The notes beneath the pieces are model-generated. The model saw only the letters and a list, made by a program, of their open reading frames with translations, did not search any database and was not told where the DNA came from. A program made the position numbers and the translations under genes. Shown one piece after another: positions 36,733-43,121 of a DNA stretch of 64,000 nt (position 1 is the stretch's first letter; each line of letters begins with the position of its first letter). Source of the DNA: an uncultured Clostridia bacterium (GTDB lineage: Bacteria > Bacillota > Clostridia > Christensenellales > Borkfalkiaceae); the NCBI GenBank assembly GCA_934247225.1, contig CAKQJE010000010.1, positions 26,710-90,709 of the forward strand. Reading direction: 5' to 3'.

Positions 36733-37577
36733 GTTTTTATTACAATAAAAAATCTAAAAACAAGGTCTGCGCTTTGTCCGACGTATCTTTGACTATTCCC
36801 GAAGGCTCGTTTTTCGGTATAATCGGGCATACGGGCAGCGGAAAATCCACGTTCGTTCAGCATCTCGACGCGCTCGTTCCCGTTCAGGAGGGGAAGCTTT
36901 TCATAGGAGATTACGACCTGTCGGGCGGCAAAAAAACGGACAAAAAGAAGCTTAAAGAACTGAGAAGCAAAACGGGACTTGTCTTTCAGTATCCCGAATA
37001 CCAGCTCTTCGCGGAAATGGTTTTTCAGGACGTGGCTTTCGGATATAAAAACTTCAATAAAAACGCGACCGACGAGCAGGTAAAAGCGGCGGTTTTCGGC
37101 GCGCTTTCGCTTGTGGGATTCAGCGCGGATATGGCTGACAGATCGCCTTTCGAGCTTTCGGGCGGGCAGAAGAGAAGAGTCGCGATAGCGGGCGTTCTCG
37201 TGACCGAACCCGAAATTCTTATTCTGGACGAACCCGTCGCGGGGCTTGACCCGGCTGGCAAAAACGAGCTTATGAAGCTTCTTCATTCCCTGCACGAAAC
37301 GACGGTGAAAACTATCGTCATAGTTTCGCACGATATGGACGAGGTTTGCGAAAATTGTACCGACGTAGCCGTTTTTTCGGAAGGTAAAGTCGTTATGACG
37401 GGCAAGCCGAAAGAGATTTTTTCAAGGAGCGAAGAGATGAAAGATCTTCGTCTCGACGTACCCGTAACCGCAAAACTTACGGAAGAATTGAAGCTTGCGG
37501 GTATCGGTATCGATACCGATTTCACGACGGACGACTTTGTTGCGAAAGTCGCCGCATTGTATAAAAGTGTGAAATAA
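36708..37577 (+). CDS. ecfA2: Energy-coupling factor transporter ATPase EcfA2
   Basis: Partner ATPase of EcfA1 (289 residues). Walker A is IIGHTGSGKSTFVQHLD, the signature ELSGGQKRRVAIAGVL, and Walker B ILILDEPVAGLDPAGKNEL, with VSHDMDEV as the switch. The start has GGAGG within ecfA1, and the 25-bp overlap ensures coupled synthesis. The stop codon is the first three bases of a repeat-14-mer copy (37575-37588). Confidence 0.96.
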   Translation: MRVVAENLSFYYNKKSKNKVCALSDVSLTIPEGSFFGIIGHTGSGKSTFVQHLDALVPVQEGKLFIGDYDLSGGKKTDKKKLKELRSKTGLVFQYPEYQLFAEMVFQDVAFGYKNFNKNATDEQVKAAVFGALSLVGFSADMADRSPFELSGGQKRRVAIAGVLVTEPEILILDEPVAGLDPAGKNELMKLLHSLHETTVKTIVIVSHDMDEVCENCTDVAVFSEGKVVMTGKPKEIFSRSEEMKDLRLDVPVTAKLTEELKLAGIGIDTDFTTDDFVAKVAALYKSVK

Positions 37578-37649
37578 TCGACTTATAGACCGACTTTTTC
37601 GGTGTGATTAAGGTTTTTGAAGACTGCTTTTGGAAAGTAGAGGAGAAAA

Positions 37650-38474
37650 ATGTTAGGAGACGTAACGTTCGGGCAGTATTATAATGCGGAGTCGTTTTTG
37701 CATAAGGCGGATCCGCGCGTCAAGCTGCTTTTGCTTATCGCATATATAGTGGCGGTTTTTCTCGCCGGGAATTTTTTATCGCTCGCGGCGGTGTTTGTTT
37801 TTCTCATCGTGGCGATAATTTTCTCGTCCGTTCCGCTTTCGTCGGTTTTGAGGAGTATAAAAGCGATAATTTTTCTTATCGTGTTTATGTTCGTGTTAAA
37901 CGTATTGTTTCACGTAAAGAAAGAAACGGACACCGTTTATTTCTGGGTCGTAACCAAAGAAGGGCTTATTTCGGCTACGTTTTTATCGTTAAGGCTTATA
38001 CTTCTCGTGACGGGGAGTTCGCTTTTAACGCTTACGACAACGCCCGTCAGTTTAACGGACGGACTCGAAAGCCTGTTAAAGCCGCTCGCGCTTATTAAAT
38101 TTCCCGTTCACGACCTCGCGTTGATAATGTCGATCGCGCTCAGGTTTATCCCCACGCTCGCAAACGAAACCGACAGAATAATAAGCGCTCAGAAAGCCCG
38201 CGGCGCGGATTTCGAGAGCGGAAACATAATTTCGAGAATAAAGGCGTTGGTTCCCGTTCTCGTACCTCTTATAGTAAGCGCGCTTCGCCGTGCGGACGAA
38301 CTCGGCGACGCTATGGACGCAAGATGTTATACGGGCAGTAAAAACAGAACGAAGTATAAAAAGCTCACTTTGTCTTACCGCGATTTTATCGCGACTTTGT
38401 TTACCGCCGCGCTTATAACGGGCGTTGTTTTCTTAAATATTTATTACGTTCAGATTATCTCGTTTATCTGTTAA
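37650..38474 (+). CDS. ecfT: Energy-coupling factor transporter transmembrane protein EcfT
   Basis: The membrane scaffold of the ECF transporter (274 residues, about 5-8 membrane segments). The coupling helices are marked by the ARGADFES and DARCYTG motifs that dock on EcfA1 and EcfA2. The start MLGDVTFGQYY has GAGGAG upstream. Both gaps around it (after ecfA2 and before truA) hold one inverted copy each of the repeated 14-mer. Confidence 0.95.
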   Translation: MLGDVTFGQYYNAESFLHKADPRVKLLLLIAYIVAVFLAGNFLSLAAVFVFLIVAIIFSSVPLSSVLRSIKAIIFLIVFMFVLNVLFHVKKETDTVYFWVVTKEGLISATFLSLRLILLVTGSSLLTLTTTPVSLTDGLESLLKPLALIKFPVHDLALIMSIALRFIPTLANETDRIISAQKARGADFESGNIISRIKALVPVLVPLIVSALRRADELGDAMDARCYTGSKNRTKYKKLTLSYRDFIATLFTAALITGVVFLNIYYVQIISFIC

Positions 38475-38507
38475 AATACGCGTTAATCGACTTATAGGCG
38501 GCTGTTT

Positions 38508-39242
38508 ATGAGAATAAAACTTACAATCGAATACGACGGGACATCCTTTTGCGGCTGGCAAATCCAGCCGAACGGCGTTTCCGTGCAGGGAACGATAACC
38601 GAAGCTATAAAGAAAATCACGGGGGAAGACGTAAAGCTCATCGGAAGCGGAAGAACGGACTCGGGCGTTCACGCCGAAGGGCAAATCGCTCATTTCGACA
38701 CGAACTCTTCCGTTCCGCCCGAAAAATTCGCGTCGGCTTTGAACGCCGTTCTTCCCGACGACGTAAAAATCCGTAAAAGCGAGAAAGCGGCGGACGATTT
38801 CAACGCGAGATTTTCGGCAAAGAGAAAAACTTACGAATACCGTATGTACGTTTCGGAATATTCGAAGCCGCTCAAATGTCGGTATGCGGTATGGGTAAAT
38901 TATCCGCTCGACGTTAAAAAGATGAACGATGCGGCGCAGGCTTTTGTCGGCACGCACGATTTCAGATGTTTTCTGGCGGCGAACTCTTCTGTCGAAAGCA
39001 CGGTGAGAACGATTTACCGCGCCGAAGCCTGCGAGCGGGGCGACGAGATAGTGTTTTCGGTCACGGGGAACGGTTTTTTATATAATATGGTAAGAATTAT
39101 GGCGGGAACGCTCGTTGCCGTCGGCGGCGGAAAAATCACCGCGGAAGACGTTGAAAAAATCATAAACGGCAAGGACAGAAACGCGGCGGGAAAAACCATG
39201 CCTGCCTGCGGACTTACGCTAAAATCGGCGGAGTACGACTGA
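38508..39242 (+). CDS. truA: tRNA pseudouridine(38-40) synthase TruA
   Basis: TruA isomerises U38-U40 in tRNA anticodon arms. The 244-residue protein carries the catalytic aspartate D51 in GSGRTDSGVHAEGQ, with the typical IEYDGTSFCGWQIQPN start and the FLYNMVRIMAGTLV C-terminal motif. It follows ecfT by 33 bp without a strong binding site. The order ecfT-truA-rplM-rpsI is standard in Firmicutes. Confidence 0.96.
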   Translation: MRIKLTIEYDGTSFCGWQIQPNGVSVQGTITEAIKKITGEDVKLIGSGRTDSGVHAEGQIAHFDTNSSVPPEKFASALNAVLPDDVKIRKSEKAADDFNARFSAKRKTYEYRMYVSEYSKPLKCRYAVWVNYPLDVKKMNDAAQAFVGTHDFRCFLAANSSVESTVRTIYRAEACERGDEIVFSVTGNGFLYNMVRIMAGTLVAVGGGKITAEDVEKIINGKDRNAAGKTMPACGLTLKSAEYD

Positions 39243-39282
39243 TACGCCTCGTCAAAACAATATTTTTATAAAAAAATTTTCA

Positions 39283-39328
39283 CAAAAGCGTTTAAACGCT
39301 TGACAAATTTTATCGAATACAATAAAAT
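39283..39328 (+). promoter_or_regulatory. Promoter of rplM-rpsI with upstream palindrome
   Basis: TTGACA (39300-39305), 17 bp, TAAAAT (39323-39328). The -35 overlaps the end of a 16-bp perfect palindrome, AAGCGTTTAAACGCTT (39286-39301). The whole arrangement matches the rplS promoter (2713-2758). Confidence 0.8.
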
Positions 39329-39334
39329 ATTATG

Positions 39335-39464
39335 GCGTAATCGTGCGAGGGATAATTATGCCTTGCATAAAACCGAAGCGCGATTAAGGAAAATTACCAT
39401 GGAAGAACTAGCCCCTCCGAAATGCTTTTTTCCTGTATAAAAATTATTATTTGGAGATTTTCAG
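39335..39464 (+). promoter_or_regulatory. 5' leader of rplM, probable L13 leader
   Basis: About 130 nt. A closing stem of nine pairs (TAATCGTGC at 39338-39346 with GCGCGATTA at 39378-39386, one wobble) encloses a second small hairpin, followed by a pairing GGAA/TTTTTCC region (39388-39436). Firmicutes rplM mRNAs often have an autoregulatory L13 leader; position and structure agree, though I cannot test conservation. Confidence 0.5.
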
Positions 39465-39899
39465 ATGAAAACTTATATGGCAAAAAGCCAGACGGTAGAA
39501 AGAGAATGGTATATCGTCGACGCGGAAGGCGTTTCGCTTGGTAGACTTGCTTCGCAGGTTGCCTCCGTTCTTCGCGGAAAAAATAAGCCCACGTTCACTC
39601 CGAACGTAGACTGCGGCGATTTCGTTATCGTTATCAACTGCGACAAAGTAGTTCTTACCGGTAAGAAACTTGAACAGAAGTTCTACACTTATCATACGGG
39701 TTATATCGGCGGATTGAAGCAGGTTCCCTATTCGAGAATGATGGCTGAGAAGTCCGACCTTGCCGTTTACGAAGCGGTTAAGGGAATGCTTCCCAAGAAC
39801 AGTCTCGGCAGAAAAATGCTTACCAAACTCCGCGTATACAAAGGCGCAGAGCATAATCAGCAGGCTCAGCAGCCCAAAACGCTCAACATAGAGAGATAA
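39465..39899 (+). CDS. rplM: 50S ribosomal protein L13
   Basis: L13 is an early-assembly protein of the large subunit and, in several bacteria, a leader-binding autoregulator of its own operon. The 144-residue sequence is typical: [45 protein letters not shown] and [20 protein letters not shown]. The ATG has TTTGGAGAT upstream. rpsI follows after 18 nt. Confidence 0.98.
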   Translation: MKTYMAKSQTVEREWYIVDAEGVSLGRLASQVASVLRGKNKPTFTPNVDCGDFVIVINCDKVVLTGKKLEQKFYTYHTGYIGGLKQVPYSRMMAEKSDLAVYEAVKGMLPKNSLGRKMLTKLRVYKGAEHNQQAQQPKTLNIER

Positions 39900-39917
39900 T
39901 CGGAGGAATAAGGTATT

Positions 39918-40331
39918 ATGGCAAAAGCATCAGTTAAGAAAAAGGTTCAGTTCTGGGGAACGGGAAGAAGAAAGAGCGCGATTGCGAGAGTAAGACTTAT
40001 TCCCGGCGGTACCGGCGTTATCACCATCAATGACAGAAGCATTGACGAGTACTGCGACCTCGATACGTTAAAGCTTATCATTCGTCAGCCTCTTGCCCTT
40101 ACGGGTACCGAAACCGCTTACGACGTTTTCGTAAACGTTACCGGCGGCGGATTTACCGGTCAGGCAGGCGCGATTCGTCACGGAATTTCGAGAGCCCTTC
40201 TCGAAGCTCAGCCCGAACTTCGTTCGGCTTTGAAAGCGGAAGGTTTCCTCACGAGAGACCCGAGAATGAAGGAAAGAAAGAAGTACGGCTTGAAGAAAGC
40301 AAGAAAAGCTCCTCAGTTCTCGAAGAGATAA
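39918..40331 (+). CDS. rpsI: 30S ribosomal protein S9
   Basis: S9 binds the head of the small subunit; its C-terminal tail reaches the P-site tRNA. The 137-residue protein has [29 protein letters not shown] and the conserved tail [24 protein letters not shown] ending in Arg. The start has CGGAGGAATAAGG upstream. A terminator follows the stop. Confidence 0.98.
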   Translation: MAKASVKKKVQFWGTGRRKSAIARVRLIPGGTGVITINDRSIDEYCDLDTLKLIIRQPLALTGTETAYDVFVNVTGGGFTGQAGAIRHGISRALLEAQPELRSALKAEGFLTRDPRMKERKKYGLKKARKAPQFSKR

Positions 40332-40355
40332 TTTCGGCTTACGAAAAGCAAATTT

Positions 40356-40387
40356 ACGGGAGTGCGCCTTATGCGTATTCCCGTTTT
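40356..40387 (+). terminator. Terminator after rpsI
   Basis: A stem of ~12 pairs with two wobbles (ACGGGAGTGCGC at 40356-40367 against GCGTATTCCCGT up to 40383) followed by six T. Confidence 0.8.
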
Positions 40388-40429
40388 TTATATTTTACGA
40401 TTACTTTTACGAAAAAAATAATATACGGA

Positions 40430-40474
40430 GCGGCTCGGGTTTTCAAAAGCCGGAAACCCGAGCCGCATTTTTTA
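40430..40474 (+). terminator. Second, stronger terminator
   Basis: GCGGCTCGGGTTT (40430-40442) pairs with 40454-40466, then ATTTTTTAT. It lies 100 bp after rpsI with no gene in between, possibly a backup terminator or the end of an unrecognised small RNA. Confidence 0.75.
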
Positions 40475-40483
40475 TCGAAAAAC

Positions 40484-40690
40484 GTCGTCGGAATATGCGG
40501 AATATCGCCGTCGGATTTTGTCGTTGTTTGCCGTCGTATTCTGTCGCAATCCGCCGTCGGATTATGTCGCAATCGGCTGTCGGGATATGTAGAATGTCGC
40601 CGTCGGATTATGTTGAAATTTGCCGTCGGATATTGTTATAAACCGCCGTCGAAAAAGACGGAAATTCGCCGTCGGATTTTGTCGTTATAT
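40484..40690. repeat. Nine 23-bp imperfect tandem repeats (non-coding array)
   Basis: Nine units of exactly 23 bp without a single insertion or deletion: 40484, 40507, 40530, 40553, 40576, 40599, 40622, 40645 and 40668. The conserved part is GCCGTCGGATTATGT at the unit start; the last eight to ten bases vary. A 23-bp period is not a multiple of three, so the array is not coding. It lies between the rpsI terminators and the tRNA-Leu promoter. Confidence 0.9.
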
Positions 40691-40738
40691 CGTAACGCGA
40701 TATTTATTGACGGAAAATATAAAATCGCTCGAAAAAGG

Positions 40739-40767
40739 TTGACAAAAAAAATAAAAATTGATATATT
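40739..40767 (+). promoter_or_regulatory. Promoter upstream of tRNA-Leu
   Basis: TTGACA (40739-40744), 17 bp, TATATT (40762-40767). Start near 40774, giving a 129-nt leader before the tRNA. The leader opens with a long hairpin: CGGATAC (40775-40781), an inner AACGGTT/AACCGTT stem (40785-40799) and GTATCCG (40801-40807). Confidence 0.8.
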
Positions 40768-40902
40768 ATTTAAGCGGATACGTGAACGGTTTAACCGTTA
40801 GTATCCGAATGTAGGAAAAGACGAGTAAACTTGACTTAAAGCATTTATGTGAAAATAAGTTCGTCCTCGGAAACCGAGCCGAGTAAAATCTATCGGTATA
40901 AT

Positions 40903-40989
40903 GCGGGTATGGCGGAATTGGCAGACGCGTAAGATTCAGGTTCTTATAACCGAAAGGTTGTGCAGGTTCAACCCCTGTTACCCGCACCA
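40903..40989 (+). tRNA. tRNA-Leu (anticodon CAG)
   Basis: The acceptor arms GCGGGTA and TACCCGC pair, and CCA is encoded. The D-arm region GGCGGAATTGGCAGACGC is typical of leucine tRNAs. The anticodon stem TAAGA/TCTTA holds the loop TTCAGGT with anticodon CAG (for CTG codons). A long variable arm (AACCGAAAGGTT) and the T-arm GCAGGTTCAACCCCTGT follow. Total 87 nt. Confidence 0.97.
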
Positions 40990-41032
40990 CGACCTCTCCG
41001 AAGACGAAAGTTTTCCGAGAGGTCGATTTTTA
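40990..41032 (+). terminator. Terminator after tRNA-Leu
   Basis: CGACCTCTC (40990-40998) pairs with GAGAGGTCG (41017-41025), followed by ATTTTTAT. It begins directly after the CCA end. Confidence 0.9.
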
Positions 41033-41065
41033 TAAACAAAAAGGAAAAGAGACAATTTAACAACA

Positions 41066-42022
41066 ATGTGGGTTCTGTTTGCGGTCGGGTCCGCGTTTTT
41101 CGCAGGCATAACTTCGATACTCGCCAAATGCGGTATAAAAAATACCGATTCCACCGTTGCCACGGCAATCCGTACGCTTGTGATTTTACCGATGTCGGTA
41201 ATTATGGTTCTGATTGTCGGCTCGATGGGTGAGATAACTTCGCTCTCTGCGAAAACGTGGATTTTCCTCGTTTTGTCGGGCGTGGCGACGGGTGCGTCGT
41301 GGCTGTGTTATTTCAAGGCGCTTCAAACGGGCGACGTTAATAAAGTCGTTCCGATCGACAAGTCGAGTACTGTTTTAACCATTCTTCTCGCGTTCATAAT
41401 TCTCGGCGAACCGATTTCCTGGCTTAAAGGAATATGCGTCGTGCTGATAGCGGCGGGGACCTTTCTTATGATCGAGAAAAAGCGTGAGGATAACGAAAAA
41501 ATCGCGGCGGCGACGACAGCGGAAACAACAGCTGCGGCAACAGCTGCGATGACGGCGACTGCGGCGAATGCTTCGACGAGCGAAGAAAAACGAACCAAAA
41601 AATCGTGGCTTTTCTATGCGATTTTGTCGGCGACTTTTGCCGCGCTTACTTCCATACTCGGCAAAATCGGAATTTCGGGTACTGAGTCTAACCTCGGTAC
41701 GATGATCAGAAACGCCGTCGTTCTCGTTATGTCCTGGGTGGTTGTGTTCGCGACGGGTAAAACGAAACATATTCACGGTATTTCGGGAAAAGAACTCGGG
41801 TTTATCTGTCTTTCCGGCGTAACGACGGGCGCGTCGTGGTTTTGTTATTACAAGGCTCTTCACGACGGGCTTGCGAGCGTGGTCGTTCCTATCGACAAAC
41901 TCAGTATTCTCGTTACGATAGCTTTCTCTTTCTTTGTGTTCAAGGAAAAACTCTCTTTAAAAGCTTTGATAGGTCTCGTGTTGATCGTTGCGGGAACGCT
42001 TATGATGCTTGTAAACGTATAA
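41066..42022 (+). CDS. EamA family (DMT superfamily) transporter
   Basis: A 318-residue membrane protein of two homologous EamA halves of about five segments each: residues ~1-137 and ~175-318. The duplication is plain: ITSILAKCGI and SGVATGASWLCYFKALQTGDVNKVVPIDK in the first half correspond to LTSILGKIGI and SGVTTGASWFCYYKALHDGLASVVVPIDK in the second. They are joined by an unusual Ala/Thr-rich linker (residues ~145-173). The substrate is unknown; relatives export metabolites. The binding site is weak (AAGGAAAAGAG, far from the ATG). Confidence 0.88.
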   Translation: MWVLFAVGSAFFAGITSILAKCGIKNTDSTVATAIRTLVILPMSVIMVLIVGSMGEITSLSAKTWIFLVLSGVATGASWLCYFKALQTGDVNKVVPIDKSSTVLTILLAFIILGEPISWLKGICVVLIAAGTFLMIEKKREDNEKIAAATTAETTAAATAAMTATAANASTSEEKRTKKSWLFYAILSATFAALTSILGKIGISGTESNLGTMIRNAVVLVMSWVVVFATGKTKHIHGISGKELGFICLSGVTTGASWFCYYKALHDGLASVVVPIDKLSILVTIAFSFFVFKEKLSLKALIGLVLIVAGTLMMLVNV

Positions 42023-42046
42023 TCCGAAATCGTAAAAATATTAAAC

Positions 42047-42083
42047 GCGGCTGTCCGAATTTCTTTCGGACAGCCGCTTGTTC
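42047..42083 (+). terminator. Terminator after the EamA gene
   Basis: Thirteen-base perfect arms GCGGCTGTCCGAA (42047-42059) and its complement (42065-42077) with a 5-nt loop, then TTGTTCT. Confidence 0.85.
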
Positions 42084-42163
42084 TATGAAATTATAAACAT
42101 GGAGATTAAAGGTCGCACCATTCGGTGTTTTGTTGCGGGGATTTTATAAAAGTCCGCCTATAA

Positions 42164-42208
42164 GTCGATTAACGTCGGATTTTGCGATGCGATAATCGAC
42201 ATTTTTTT
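42164..42208 (+). terminator. Hairpin built from a 14-mer copy, possible second terminator
   Basis: GTCGATTA (42164-42171, the end of a repeat-14-mer copy) pairs with TAATCGAC (42193-42200), followed by ATTTTTTT. It lies between the convergent EamA and DUF1294 genes. Confidence 0.5.
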
Positions 42209-42497
42209 ACGCGCTCAAAGCTTTGATTATCAAAAAGCAAAGCAAAGCGACTTGCCATATCAGCCCGAAAGCGGCGGTTCCTGCAAAGTATTTTTTCTGC
42301 GTTTTATGTCGGCAAAGCTTCATCGCGATCGCCGCGCCGAAAGCCCCGCCGAAAAACGATAGGGCAAGTAAAACTTTTTCGGGCGTTCTGTATTTGCCTT
42401 TTTCGGCTTTTTTCTTATCCGAAAGGTAAACGAAGAAAGTTATGAAACTCATAAGCGCGAGATAAACGACAAGCAAAATCAAAAAATTTTTATACAT
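42207..42497 (-). CDS. DUF1294 family small membrane protein
   Basis: A 96-residue protein with three predicted membrane segments and the DUF1294 signature: SFITFFVYLSDKKKAEKGKYRTPEKVLLALSFFGG split across the first loop, then KLCRHKTQKKYF. Function unknown. The ATG lies six bases after a TATAAT hexamer and has no Shine-Dalgarno, so the mRNA is predicted to be leaderless. The stop codon overlaps the T-tract of the hairpin from the opposite strand. Confidence 0.85.
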   Translation of the reverse strand: MYKNFLILLVVYLALMSFITFFVYLSDKKKAEKGKYRTPEKVLLALSFFGGAFGAAIAMKLCRHKTQKKYFAGTAAFGLIWQVALLCFLIIKALSA

Positions 42498-42503
42498 ACT
42501 TCG

Positions 42504-42532
42504 ATTATAGCTGTTTTTCGGTTAAAAAGCAA
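42504..42532 (-). promoter_or_regulatory. Promoter of the DUF1294 gene, predicted leaderless
   Basis: On the minus strand, TTGCTT (42532-42527), 17 bp, TATAAT (42509-42504); then six bases to the ATG (42497). Confidence 0.7.
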
Positions 42533-42813
42533 GCGCACAACGTTTTTTTGTTTGGATGAACATTTGCGCATATGTGTGGACATGAAATCGGCTTCTGTCG
42601 GGATTTTAAGTGGCTATTGTGTTCGAATTGAGTAAATTCGAAGCGGGGAAAACGCAAATGACGAATCTGTCATTTTATCGGGCTGAAAGTCGCAGAATTT
42701 TTATTCATTCCGAAGAATATTATGCAATATATTATGCATATTTATACCAAAATTCCATAAAAAAAACTTATATCACTTATAAAAATTGATAAATAATTAT
42801 AAAACATATATAA

Positions 42814-42842
42814 TTGACAAAGAAGACGATTTGTGGTACTAT
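42814..42842 (+). promoter_or_regulatory. Promoter of the surface protein operon
   Basis: TTGACA (42814-42819), 17 bp, TACTAT (42837-42842). Start near 42849. No other good promoter or terminator is apparent before 62248, so it may drive all five genes. Confidence 0.75.
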
Positions 42843-43121
42843 CTAAAATGGAAATTTATGCATTGCGATTTATAAACGCAAACGATCCGGATCGCAAACA
42901 ATCGGGAAGTCGATAAATCGGATAAACCGAAAATCGACGAATCGAAAAAGTCGATAAACCGAATATCGACAAATTAAAAATTCGATAAATCGATTAAGCC
43001 GCGGATAAATCGGGGCTTCACGAAACCGATAAACGACGCGCGCCGAACGAAAGGCGCGTAGAAACAGGAATATATTTCCGGATTATATGCAGGACAAAGA
43101 CAGAAGGACAAAGGAGACAAA

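Larger units (their letters stand above)
42498..43121. other. Gap and long leader upstream of the surface operon
   Basis: Contains two promoters (one per direction), AT-rich sequence (42710-42815) and a 272-nt leader for the operon. No gene is seen. Within the leader, 42909-43036 has about eight degenerate copies of a motif of the form TCGATAAAYCG, and 43037-43060 folds into a CGCGCC/GGCGCG hairpin 60 nt before the start codon. Confidence 0.6.

Noticed and set aside
40484..40690. CRISPR array
   Set aside because: Units are 23 bp with no separate repeat and unique spacer; no cas genes are nearby.
40897..40902. TATAAT directly before tRNA-Leu as its promoter
   Set aside because: Transcription would begin inside the tRNA and there is no -35; the promoter at 40739-40767 fits better.
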